The notes beneath the pieces are model-generated. The model was not told where the DNA came from and ran no database searches. It was given only the letters and a program-made list of their open reading frames with translations. This document shows, one piece after another, positions 52,798 to 60,808 of a stretch of DNA of 64,000 bases. The position numbers were made by a program, and so were the translations under genes. Every line of letters starts with the position of its first letter. Position 1 is the stretch's first letter. Source of the DNA: Algoriphagus lacus. Its GTDB lineage: Bacteria > Bacteroidota > Bacteroidia > Cytophagales > Cyclobacteriaceae. The DNA lies in contig NZ_QXML01000001.1 of assembly GCF_003583985.1 (NCBI RefSeq), positions 372,001-436,000 on the forward strand. Reading direction: 5' to 3'.

Positions 52798-53601
52798 ATG
52801 CTTACCCAAGATCAACTCAGTAGACTTTTAGAACAAACTCAAAACATAGCAAAAGAAGTCGGAGCCTTTATCCGAAAGGAAAGACAGCATTTTGACGTCG
52901 AAAAAGTTGAGCATAAAGGGTTTAATGATCTGGTATCCTATGTGGACAAAGAGGCGGAACGTCAAATCGTCGAAAAACTTTCTGAAATCCTGCCTGAAGC
53001 TGGTTTTATTACTGAAGAAGGAACCAACAATACTCAAGCAGAACTCTATAATTGGGTAATTGATCCACTGGATGGTACCACCAATTTTATTCACGGGATT
53101 CCAAATTTTTCTGTAAGCATCGCTCTGATTGAAAAGAATGAAGTTGTGCTTGGAGTTGTCTATGAAATCAATCGGCACGAATGTTTTTACGCCATGAAAG
53201 GTGGCGGCGCTTTTTGTAACGACACCAAAATCAAAGTGAGTGGCGCTCCTGACTTGTCCGCATCTTTGATTGCTACGGGCTTTCCTTATTACAATTTTGA
53301 GTTGATCGACCGGTATCTGAACTCGATGAAATCACTCATGCAAAAGACCCATGGACTGAGAAGATTGGGTTCTGCAGCTGTGGATCTGTGTTATGTCGCT
53401 GCTGGCAGGACCGAAGGATTTTTTGAATACAATCTCAATTCCTATGATGTGGCTGCCGGAGCAATAATCGTGTTGGAAGCAGGAGGTACAGTGACTGATT
53501 TTTCGGGCGGCTCAGATTATGTTTTCGGAAGAAAAATCGTGGCAAGCAATGGAAACATCCACGCGGAGTTTCTTGCTGTGCTGGATGAATTCTGGAAATA
53601 A
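52798..53601 (+). CDS. inositol monophosphatase family protein
   Basis: The 267-residue Mg-dependent phosphatase has the metal sites FITEEGT and VIDPLDGTTNFIHGIPNFSV, then LRRLGSAAVDLCYVAAGR and SYDVAAGAIIVLEAGG. The substrate may be inositol phosphate, a sugar phosphate or 3'-phosphoadenosine phosphate. Sequence alone does not decide. It ends 0 bases from the convergent AEC gene. Confidence 0.92.
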   Translation: MLTQDQLSRLLEQTQNIAKEVGAFIRKERQHFDVEKVEHKGFNDLVSYVDKEAERQIVEKLSEILPEAGFITEEGTNNTQAELYNWVIDPLDGTTNFIHGIPNFSVSIALIEKNEVVLGVVYEINRHECFYAMKGGGAFCNDTKIKVSGAPDLSASLIATGFPYYNFELIDRYLNSMKSLMQKTHGLRRLGSAAVDLCYVAAGRTEGFFEYNLNSYDVAAGAIIVLEAGGTVTDFSGGSDYVFGRKIVASNGNIHAEFLAVLDEFWK

Positions 53602-54510
53602 TTAGCCCAACAGGTAATACCAAAGCAACAAACTTGCAGCGGAAATCGGCATTCCAAGCCCAGAAAGCAGGGTAGCAAGCCTGGGGTGAAGTCCGAATTG
53701 CATGGCTACAATTGACCCAGTGATCATCGGTGCCATTCCGCTTTCAAGTACAGTGACTTTCAAGTCCAAGGAATCTGCAGGAAGGAAATTTCTGTAAATC
53801 ATCCAAACCAAGGCAGGTGCTAAGATCAATCGATAGCCCAATCCATACCAAAAAAATCTCGAGGCAAGCGAATCCAAATCCACCGAAAATTTCAACCCGA
53901 TAGCCAGTAAAGCCATCGGCGGCATGGTTTTTCCAATCAATTGAAGAATTGGAATAAGCACCTCCGGAGTTGGAACATTCAGCAGACTCATGATCAAGGT
54001 TCCCACCAAAAATCCAAATGGAGGAAATTTGATGATTTTGAGCGGAACATTGGAAAGGCTTTCACTGTGATTTCCATAAAGTGAACCGACTAAAATCGAA
54101 AGGGATGAAACTATCAAAAAGGATCCACCCTGATCAATGAGCAAAGCAGTAGGCAAACCTTCCCTTCCGTACAAGCCCTCAATCACGGGAAATCCCAAAA
54201 ATGAAGTATTGGCTAATCCCGACACGATGATCAGACAGCCAGTGGTATTTTTCCCCCAATTGAGCTTTTTTCCAAGAAATCCGAAAATCAGCCAGGAAAG
54301 TAAGAATGTAAACCAGGCAGAAGAAATTGGAATTAGAAGGCCCCAGGAGGGTTTGATCGCTGGAATGTAAAGCAAAGCCAAGGCAGGAAGCACCACGTTG
54401 ATCAGGTAGGCCTGTACCCAGCGTGCAGCCTTGATAGTTGGGAACCCAGGTGCTTTTTGGAGAAAAAGTCCCAGAAAAAGACAGCTTATGGCGATGATTA
54501 CTCCTGTCAT
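53602..54510 (-). CDS. AEC-family transporter
   Basis: The 302-residue membrane protein has ten predicted helices of the auxin-efflux-carrier family, with a central charged gap. Recognisable segments are VVLPALALLYIPAIKP, LANTSFLGFPVIEGLYG and LESGMAPMITGSIVAMQFG. Bacterial relatives export malate or other organic acids. The substrate is unknown. No partner gene is adjacent. Confidence 0.87.
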   Translation of the reverse strand: MTGVIIAISCLFLGLFLQKAPGFPTIKAARWVQAYLINVVLPALALLYIPAIKPSWGLLIPISSAWFTFLLSWLIFGFLGKKLNWGKNTTGCLIIVSGLANTSFLGFPVIEGLYGREGLPTALLIDQGGSFLIVSSLSILVGSLYGNHSESLSNVPLKIIKFPPFGFLVGTLIMSLLNVPTPEVLIPILQLIGKTMPPMALLAIGLKFSVDLDSLASRFFWYGLGYRLILAPALVWMIYRNFLPADSLDLKVTVLESGMAPMITGSIVAMQFGLHPRLATLLSGLGMPISAASLLLWYYLLG

Positions 54511-54563
54511 TCCCGAATATGTTAAAACTTATTTTTAATTAACATAAAATTAATTCTGACGGA

Positions 54564-54594
54564 TTGTATCACCCTGAATATCAGGCTACTTTTA
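54564..54594 (+). promoter_or_regulatory. near-consensus promoter for the 54616 gene
   Basis: TTG at 54564-54566, 20 bases and TACTTTTA at 54587-54594 differ from TAnnTTTG only in the last base. The predicted start near 54600 is about 15 bases before the ATG at 54616. This supports that small gene being expressed. Confidence 0.42.
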
Positions 54595-54615
54595 TGCCGT
54601 GAAAGGATAATCAAG

Positions 54616-54843
54616 ATGAATAAACTTATACCGATTTTTATTGAGGGCAAAAAATGGGTTCAGCTCTCCCAATTAACTGCAGAGCAAGCCCGATCGCTAC
54701 GGACTTTTTTACCTGTAAATTGCCTCAAAAAGATTTTCTTTCAGGGAATTGAGCTTAGTGATTGCCTTGATTTCGATATGTATGAGTTTTGGTATCGATC
54801 CAGACAAGTTTCAGATCAGAGGCAAGGGCTGTTCGATTTTTAA
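54616..54843 (+). CDS. hypothetical 75-residue protein
   Basis: I do not recognise the family. The product is soluble, with a beta-like start (MNKLIPIFIEGKKWVQLSQL), a helix-like centre (AEQARSLRTFLP) and a mixed acidic/aromatic end (FDMYEFWYRSRQ). Two cysteines (NCLKK, SDCLD) are present. It has a plausible promoter and an ATG. Its TAA overlaps the stop of the convergent gene at 54840. Confidence 0.6.
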   Translation: MNKLIPIFIEGKKWVQLSQLTAEQARSLRTFLPVNCLKKIFFQGIELSDCLDFDMYEFWYRSRQVSDQRQGLFDF

Positions 54844-55214
54844 GTCAAGCCAAATCCTTTTCGCTTTTCAATAAAAAATTCTTTTAACTCCGGGTAAAAG
54901 TCACTTTCAGCCTCCGGGATTCCATCCAGTACCAAGGGCATATTTCCCTCCTGAAAATCCTGATTGACTTGCATTCCTTCGATCAAATAAATTAAATCCT
55001 CCAAGGTCAAAGGATCCCAACTGCTTCCCGGATAAAGGACATAGTCATTTCCATAGAAATCGACCACCTCAAACTGGATTTTGCCTTCGAGAAGGTGTGC
55101 GTAAATGCTGATTTGCTCGCCCCAGGTACTTTCAGGAAAGTGCAGTCGAACAAGCAAAACAGAATTCGTTTCGCCTTGAAAATAAGTTTCCGGTCTGAAT
55201 TTGAAATCAAACAT
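54840..55214 (-). CDS. hypothetical 124-residue acidic protein
   Basis: I cannot assign a family. The protein is acidic and aromatic-rich, without signal peptide or membrane helix. Segments such as VLLVRLHFPESTWGEQISIY, FEVVDFYGNDYVLYPG and LEDLIYLIEGMQVNQDF suggest an alpha/beta domain. It shares stop codon bases with the convergent small gene, which is the only contextual clue. The start is the ATG at 55214. Confidence 0.6.
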   Translation of the reverse strand: MFDFKFRPETYFQGETNSVLLVRLHFPESTWGEQISIYAHLLEGKIQFEVVDFYGNDYVLYPGSSWDPLTLEDLIYLIEGMQVNQDFQEGNMPLVLDGIPEAESDFYPELKEFFIEKRKGFGLT

Positions 55215-55423
55215 GCTTCTAAATTACGAAGTGTGATTAAGGGTTTACACTTAATCGGACGTCTTTTGGTCAGTTTTCCAAATTCTCCGACTTTCCCTAG
55301 GTAAATAGATATTTCTAACCTTAAAACAGGGGCTTTTTCCACTGGTAGGTCAAGATTTGATTATTCAGTCAGAATCAGGCAGGAAACTTTATCTCCTTAC
55401 TGCTTTTCAACTCTTTTTTCACA
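55215..55423. other. non-coding spacer with one hairpin
   Basis: Together with the promoter and leader that follow, this makes a 303-base gap. The only structure I see is GATTAAG (55235-55241) with CTTAATC (55250-55256), a perfect 7-bp inverted repeat just upstream of the minus-strand start at 55214. It may be an operator. The rest holds nothing recognisable and no open frame. Confidence 0.4.
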
Positions 55424-55454
55424 TTGGATTATAGGGACTTTAGGGCTATTTTTG
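55424..55454 (+). promoter_or_regulatory. promoter of the glyA-tatC-rpiB operon
   Basis: TTG at 55424-55426, a 20-base spacer and TATTTTTG at 55447-55454 match the Bacteroidota consensus exactly. The expected start near 55460 leaves a leader of about 58 bases to the glyA ATG at 55518. This also argues against the in-frame start at 55452. Confidence 0.65.
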
Positions 55455-55517
55455 GGCTCGTTTAACAAACGACCGGATCGCTTCCGGCTTTCATACCTTG
55501 CTTTCAAACCCCTGATT

Positions 55518-56786
55518 ATGAAAAGAGATTCGCTTGTTTTTGACCTCATCTCAAGAGAAGAAGACAGACAGAAAAGAGGCATCGAACTGATTGCCTCCGA
55601 AAACTTCACCAGCAAACAAGTAATGGAGGCTGCCGGTAGCGTCCTGACCAACAAATATGCGGAAGGCCTTCCCGGCAAGCGCTACTATGGAGGTTGCGAA
55701 GTGGTGGATGAAATCGAACAAATCGCGATCGACCGGGCCAAGAAACTTTTCGGCGCAACATGGGCAAACGTCCAGCCTCACTCCGGAGCCCAGGCTAATG
55801 CTGCAGTAATGCTGGCATGTTTGAAGCCAGGAGATGCTATTTTGGGGTTTGACTTGTCTCACGGCGGTCACCTTACTCACGGTTCTCCGGTAAACTTCTC
55901 CGGAAAGCTTTATCAGGCGAATTTCTATGGTGTAGAAGAAGCAACCGGTGTGATCGATTACGATAAGGTTGAAGAAAAAGCGCTGGCTGTAAAGCCAAAA
56001 ATGATTATTTGCGGTGCCTCTGCCTATTCCAGAGATTGGGATTACGAGAGACTTCGGGAGATTGCTGATGAAGTGGGCGCCTTGTTACTTGCTGATATTT
56101 CGCATCCATCAGGCTTGATTGCAAGAGGATTATTGAATGATCCATTGGAGCATTGCCACATTGTAACCACGACTACCCATAAGACCTTAAGAGGTCCACG
56201 AGGTGGATTGATACTTATGAGAGAGGACTTCGATAATCCATGGGGCTTGACTACTCCAAAAGGAGAAGTTAGAAAGATGTCTGCTTTGTTGGACATGGGA
56301 GTATTCCCAGGAACTCAGGGAGGTCCATTGGAGCATATCATTGCTGCAAAGGCTATAGCTTTTGAGGAAGCGCTTTCAGATGAATACATGCATTATGTAA
56401 TTCAGGTGAAAAGGAATGCATCCATAATGGCAGATGAGTTCGTAAATCGTGGGTACCAGATTATTTCTGGTGGAACTGACAATCACCTGATGCTGATCGA
56501 CCTGAGAAACAAAGACCTGACCGGAAAGCTAGCCGAAGAGACCCTTGGCAAAGTAGACATCACAATTAACAAAAACATGGTTCCATTCGACACCAAGTCA
56601 CCTTTTGTGACTTCAGGTATGCGAGTGGGTACTGCTGCTGTGACGACTCGAGGTCTGAAGGAAGACGATATGAAAAAGATCGTTGGACTCATTGACCGAG
56701 CATTGCAAAACCATTCAGATGAAGCTGAACTTGCCAAAATCAAGGTAGAAGTCAATTCCTGGATGATTCAATTTCCCCTTTACTAA
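55518..56786 (+). CDS. glyA: serine hydroxymethyltransferase
   Basis: The ATG at 55518 gives 422 residues. The PLP enzyme interconverts serine and glycine and supplies 5,10-methylene-THF. Motifs are [52 protein letters not shown], and [14 protein letters not shown] with the cofactor lysine. It is the first gene of an operon with tatC (16-base gap) and rpiB (11-base gap). An upstream in-frame start at 55452 lies inside the promoter. Confidence 0.96.
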   Translation: MKRDSLVFDLISREEDRQKRGIELIASENFTSKQVMEAAGSVLTNKYAEGLPGKRYYGGCEVVDEIEQIAIDRAKKLFGATWANVQPHSGAQANAAVMLACLKPGDAILGFDLSHGGHLTHGSPVNFSGKLYQANFYGVEEATGVIDYDKVEEKALAVKPKMIICGASAYSRDWDYERLREIADEVGALLLADISHPSGLIARGLLNDPLEHCHIVTTTTHKTLRGPRGGLILMREDFDNPWGLTTPKGEVRKMSALLDMGVFPGTQGGPLEHIIAAKAIAFEEALSDEYMHYVIQVKRNASIMADEFVNRGYQIISGGTDNHLMLIDLRNKDLTGKLAEETLGKVDITINKNMVPFDTKSPFVTSGMRVGTAAVTTRGLKEDDMKKIVGLIDRALQNHSDEAELAKIKVEVNSWMIQFPLY

Positions 56787-56802
56787 ATATTGATTTCCAA
56801 AA

Positions 56803-57663
56803 GTGGCCCTAGATCAACATCAAGAGGAAGAAGAAGGAATGTCATTTTTGGATCATTTGGAGGCCTTGCGCTACCATTTGCTCCGATCTGTTGCTGCCAT
56901 CCTAATTCTCACCGTAATCGCCTTTCTGGCAAAAGATATCGTGTTTGGAATGATCATTCTTGGTCCTTCTAAAGTGGATTTTATCACTTACAGAGTGCTA
57001 TGTGATCTCGGAAATTACCTGGGAATTTCCGCGCTTTGTATCAATGAACTCCCGTTTACGATTCAAAGTAGGCAGATGACCGGCCAATTTACCATGCACA
57101 TGACTTCCAGTATCGTGGTGGGATTCATTGTTGCTTTTCCATACGTGTTCTGGGAGATTTGGAGATTTATCAGTCCGGGACTGTACGATAAAGAGAAAAA
57201 TGCTGCACGCGGTGCTGTGGTATTTGTAAGCTTTTTGTTCTTGTCTGGTGCTGCATTTGGCTATTATGTCCTTTCTCCATTATCGATCAATTTCCTCGCA
57301 AATTACCAGCTGGATCCTACGATCCTGAATGAGTTTGACGTCACCTCCTATGTGACTACTTTGACGATGCTGGTATTGGCTTCGGCAATTATGTTCCAGC
57401 TTCCTGTGGTGGTTTACTTCCTTTCGATGTCTGGATTGGTTACTTCCCGAATGCTGAAGGAATACAGAAGGCATTCTATCGTTGTGATTTTGATTGTTTC
57501 GGCAATTATTACTCCTCCGGATGTGGTGAGTCAACTTTTGATTGCCATGCCGATTTTGGTTCTCTATGAGGTGGGAATTGTCATTGCCAAGCGATTGGAG
57601 AAGAAAAAGGCCCTCAAAAGAGCAGAGGAAGAAAAACTAAGCGGATCAGAAAATAACGACTAA
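56803..57663 (+). CDS. tatC: twin-arginine translocase subunit TatC
   Basis: The start is GTG at 56803 (286 residues); an ATG at 56839 is possible. The six-helix TatC shows MSFLDHLEALRYHLLRS at the N-terminus, HMTSSIVVGFIVAFPYVFWE, FVSPG-like FISPGLYDKEK, and ILIVSAIITPPDVVSQLL. It binds twin-arginine signal peptides for folded-protein export. TatA is not adjacent. The C-terminus is a charged extension (KKKALKRAEEEKLS). Confidence 0.94.
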   Translation: MALDQHQEEEEGMSFLDHLEALRYHLLRSVAAILILTVIAFLAKDIVFGMIILGPSKVDFITYRVLCDLGNYLGISALCINELPFTIQSRQMTGQFTMHMTSSIVVGFIVAFPYVFWEIWRFISPGLYDKEKNAARGAVVFVSFLFLSGAAFGYYVLSPLSINFLANYQLDPTILNEFDVTSYVTTLTMLVLASAIMFQLPVVVYFLSMSGLVTSRMLKEYRRHSIVVILIVSAIITPPDVVSQLLIAMPILVLYEVGIVIAKRLEKKKALKRAEEEKLSGSENND

Positions 57664-57674
57664 TTCTTATCACT

Positions 57675-58112
57675 ATGGCTAAGAAAATCGCAATCGGTGG
57701 AGATCATGCCGGGTATGAATATAAAAGCAAACTGATCGAGAAGCTCAAAAGCCTTGGCTATGAGGTAAAGGATTTTGGTCCGTTTTCATCTGACTCTGTA
57801 GATTATCCTGATTATGTGCATCCCTTGAGTTCTGCTATTGAAAAGGGGGATTTTGAATTGGGTATTGTGATTTGCGGGAGTGGAAATGGGGTAGCCATCA
57901 CGGCAAACAAACATCAGGGAATTCGCGCAGCACTTTGCTGGAACGAGGACCTTGCTGCACTGGCCCGTCAGCACAACAACGCAAATGTCCTCGCACTTCC
58001 TGCCCGATTCATTTCCTATGAACTCGCCGAGAAGCTTTCTCAGATTTTCCTGACCACCGATTTTGAAGGCGGCAGACATCAAAACCGGGTGGGTAAAATT
58101 GCCTGTAACTGA
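57675..58112 (+). CDS. rpiB: ribose-5-phosphate isomerase B
   Basis: The 145-residue enzyme interconverts ribose 5-phosphate and ribulose 5-phosphate. Motifs are GGDHAGYEYK (8-17), DFGPFSSDSVDYPDYV and ICGSGNGVAITANKHQGIRA, with the catalytic cysteine. It is the last gene of the glyA operon and is followed by a terminator. Confidence 0.94.
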   Translation: MAKKIAIGGDHAGYEYKSKLIEKLKSLGYEVKDFGPFSSDSVDYPDYVHPLSSAIEKGDFELGIVICGSGNGVAITANKHQGIRAALCWNEDLAALARQHNNANVLALPARFISYELAEKLSQIFLTTDFEGGRHQNRVGKIACN

Positions 58113-58134
58113 TTGACTTTAAATGACAAAATGG

Positions 58135-58166
58135 GCCTCGTGGAAATCTCCTCGAGGCTTTTTTTT
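58135..58166 (+). terminator. intrinsic terminator of the glyA-tatC-rpiB operon
   Basis: GCCTCG (58135-58140) pairs with CGAGGC (58153-58158) around a 12-base loop, followed by a long T-run (58159-58166). Confidence 0.87.
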
Positions 58167-58345
58167 GGATAGTGGGAAAGCACTTGGCCCATGAAAATTT
58201 GACTTCACTTAGACTCTATTATTTTTTGGCCTAAAAGGCTTTGGGGTTGTTTTTTTCACTTAGAGGATATGATTTTTATCATACCTGTGATCGGAAGTTT
58301 TGAATTTGAAATGCTGTAAATTTTATCCTTCCAATCACCAGCACT

Positions 58346-59425
58346 ATGAAATCACCTCTTCCTGAATCACCCTATTCTTCATCCCCCAGTCCAGTCATTC
58401 ACTACGCTATGCAGCTTTTGGCCTTGGCCATTCTGTTGGTTTGGTGTTTTAATATTTTGGAGCCTTTTATTATTCCCATTATTTGGGCGGCGGTTTTTGC
58501 CTCTTCCTTTTCCCCAATTCATGAAAAACTAACCGGGAAATTTCACTGGAAAAACAGTCTTTCGGCCACATTCATCACGTTATTGGCTTTACTGATTTTG
58601 ATCGCACCAGCCATCTTTTTCATGTTGCAAGGCGCAGGGGAAATAAAGGAACTCGCGCAAAGTCTTCGGGACCATGATTTGGAAATCCCTTCCCCAAATG
58701 AAAGAGTAAAATCTTGGCCCTTGATTGGTGAACGGCTTTTTACCTTTTGGGCTGAAGCTTCCTCCAACTTGTCAGCCACCTTAAAAGAGCATCAGGATCA
58801 GCTCAAGCCGGTTTTGATCAAACTAGTTGACTTGCTTAAAAACACCGCTAAAGGCATATTACTCCTGATGATTTCCATCATCGTCAGTGGAGTCATGCTG
58901 GCCTATGAGAAGGAGGAAAGTGATTTTATGAAAAAGCTTTTCGTAAAACTGGCAGGAAAAGAAGGTGAAAAAATGGCCGGCATTGCCAAGCAAACCATCC
59001 AGAATGTGGTAAAGGGAATCTTAGGAGTAGCGGCTATTCAGGCCACACTGGTTGGAGTGGGCTTGCTCATAGCCGGGGTGCCATTTGCCGGCTTGTGGAT
59101 TATTCTTGCCCTGATTCTATCCATCGTTCAGATCGGAATATTACCCATTTCCATAGGGGTGATCATATACATCTGGAGTACTGCTGATAACCTCACAGCG
59201 ATCATTTTGACAGTTTGGATGGTTGTCGTGGGCTTGTTGGATAATGTCCTTAAACCGATTTTTCTGGGAAAAGGGGCATCTGTTCCCATGTTGGTGGTCT
59301 TTTTGGGAGCGATTGGAGGTTTTCTTTTCTCAGGATTTATCGGGCTGTTTACCGGGGCGATAGTTCTGACTTTGGGCTATAAGCTTGCAGTAGGGTGGTT
59401 AAACTCAGAGGAACAGAGGCCATAG
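58346..59425 (+). CDS. AI-2E family transporter
   Basis: The 359-residue membrane protein has about eight helices. The family features are an N-terminal pair (FIIPIIWAAVFASSFSPIHE), a long charged periplasmic or cytoplasmic segment (about 90-170), and the core GILGVAAIQATLVGVGLLIA, then DNVLKPIFLGKGASVPMLVV and FIGLFTGAIVLTLGYKL. Relatives export AI-2, Na+/H+ or other small molecules, so the substrate is open. The 180 bases upstream hold a TATGAT-tttt-ATCATA palindrome (about 58268-58283) that could be an operator. Confidence 0.87.
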   Translation: MKSPLPESPYSSSPSPVIHYAMQLLALAILLVWCFNILEPFIIPIIWAAVFASSFSPIHEKLTGKFHWKNSLSATFITLLALLILIAPAIFFMLQGAGEIKELAQSLRDHDLEIPSPNERVKSWPLIGERLFTFWAEASSNLSATLKEHQDQLKPVLIKLVDLLKNTAKGILLLMISIIVSGVMLAYEKEESDFMKKLFVKLAGKEGEKMAGIAKQTIQNVVKGILGVAAIQATLVGVGLLIAGVPFAGLWIILALILSIVQIGILPISIGVIIYIWSTADNLTAIILTVWMVVVGLLDNVLKPIFLGKGASVPMLVVFLGAIGGFLFSGFIGLFTGAIVLTLGYKLAVGWLNSEEQRP

Positions 59426-59522
59426 GTGATCATCCTTCCTGACTGGATTTGCTTGGCGTTTTCAACTCCAACTGTCAAGGGAAGAAGGTTTAATTTTAGA
59501 TTCAACTTTATCATTTCAGCTT

Positions 59523-60614
59523 ATGAAAAAATCAATTTTGGCACTTTTGCTCGGCATAATTTCCTTGTCTTGCTCACAGGAATATCTTCAGACGGACCTT
59601 AATCTGGTGTCTTCAAGTATAAAAGCTGCGGGAAGAACCAAGCCTGGCGGGGGTGGTACTACGGCCCCTCTTGTATACAGGACAGGTGATGAGGCAAATA
59701 TAACCACCCCGACAAGTTTTGGAATTGCACTCATTGGCGGCGCGGAATCTGATACTCCGGCCGAGTTGGAAGCGTTTAAGTTTTTGGTTTCAAAATCAGG
59801 AGGAGGGGATTTTGTTGTGCTCCGGGCTTCCGGAGCGGATGGGTATAATCCTTACATCTACTCCACGATTGGGGGGGTCAATTCGGTGGAAACCTTGGTT
59901 ATTTCTTCCCGTGCCATGGCAGAAGACCCCATTACTTTGACCCTGGTAAACAATGCCGAGGCTATTTTCATTGCCGGCGGAGACCAAGGAAACTACATAA
60001 ACTACTGGAAGGACACTAAGCTGGAAGCTGCAATCAACAATGCGGTCAATATCCGAAATGTTCCAATAGGAGGAACCAGTGCGGGCTTGGCAGTACTTGG
60101 AAGTCACTATTACGGCGCAACTGCCGGTTCGGCCACTTCAGCCAAAGCCCTTGCCAATCCTTATTATTTAGACATGCAGGGACTCGGAGGCGGGGATTTT
60201 TTGTCTGTTAACTACATGCAGAATGTCATTACCGACTCCCACTATGGTGAAAGAACCCGACAGGGAAGGCATTTTACTTTCATGGCCAGACTGGTCAAGG
60301 ATTTTGAGCTTGGATCAACCGTAGTCAAAGGTATTGGAGTGGACGAAGCCACCGCGGTATTGGTGGAAAGCAATGGCACATCAAAAGTGTTTGGAGCCGG
60401 TAAAGCCTATTTTCTAAAAGGAAATGCGGGAGCTCCTGAAGTTTGTGTTTCCAAAAAACCGTTAACCTGGAGTTATGGCAATACCGCCGTTGCCGCATAT
60501 GTGATTCAGGGAACTTCCGCGGGGATCAATACTTTTAACTTGGTCTCCTGGAGTGGAAGCGGTGGAGTGAGCCAACTTTGGTCTGCAAATGCCGGTAATT
60601 TCCAAATGAACTGA
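59523..60614 (+). CDS. S51-family (cyanophycinase-like) lipoprotein
   Basis: The 363-residue protein has a lipoprotein signal (MKKSILALLLGIISLSC, Cys17), a glycine/threonine linker (TKPGGGGTTAPL) and a peptidase S51 domain. The nucleophile elbow is GGTSAG (Ser186), with FIAGGDQ (149-155) and DSHYGERTRQGR (about 238-249). S51 enzymes include cyanophycinase and dipeptidase E. Because this one is exported and anchored, it may clip acidic peptides or cyanophycin-like polymers outside the cytoplasm. No cyanophycin synthetase is in the window. The substrate is an inference from the family. Confidence 0.88.
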   Translation: MKKSILALLLGIISLSCSQEYLQTDLNLVSSSIKAAGRTKPGGGGTTAPLVYRTGDEANITTPTSFGIALIGGAESDTPAELEAFKFLVSKSGGGDFVVLRASGADGYNPYIYSTIGGVNSVETLVISSRAMAEDPITLTLVNNAEAIFIAGGDQGNYINYWKDTKLEAAINNAVNIRNVPIGGTSAGLAVLGSHYYGATAGSATSAKALANPYYLDMQGLGGGDFLSVNYMQNVITDSHYGERTRQGRHFTFMARLVKDFELGSTVVKGIGVDEATAVLVESNGTSKVFGAGKAYFLKGNAGAPEVCVSKKPLTWSYGNTAVAAYVIQGTSAGINTFNLVSWSGSGGVSQLWSANAGNFQMN

Positions 60615-60642
60615 AAAAAAACGGGCTTGGTATGACTAGCCC
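60614..60642 (-). terminator. weak minus-strand terminator-like hairpin
   Basis: GGGCT (60623-60627) pairs with AGCCC (60638-60642), with an A-run before it (60614-60621) that is a U-tract on the minus strand. It is about 170 bases beyond the kinase stop, so its use is uncertain. Confidence 0.35.
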
Positions 60643-60717
60643 CCAAAATTTGGTCGGATTACGAATTGAATGAATTCTGGTGATTAAGCTCTGTACTGTA
60701 CAACTCCAGGAGATTTT

Positions 60718-60754
60718 AGGGAGGAATTTTTTGACATCAAACTTTTTCCTCCCT
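60718..60754. repeat. strong inverted repeat between convergent genes
   Basis: AGGGAGGAA (60718-60726) and TTCCTCCCT (60746-60754) are perfect inverted 9-mers with a 19-base T/A-rich loop. It lies between the S51 gene and the kinase gene stops. No U-tract follows directly, so it may be a processing or stability hairpin. I see nothing else in the surrounding 194-base gap. Confidence 0.45.
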
Positions 60755-60808
60755 CATGGAAAATTACAGGATAACGGCCAAATCCATTTTTTTCGACTTA
60801 AAAGCGGA

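Noticed and set aside
58263..58285. TATGAT-tttt-ATCATA palindrome as an operator for the AI-2E family gene
   Set aside because: A 6-bp A/T palindrome is expected by chance in such a gap and no regulator is nearby. It is mentioned only in the gene entry.
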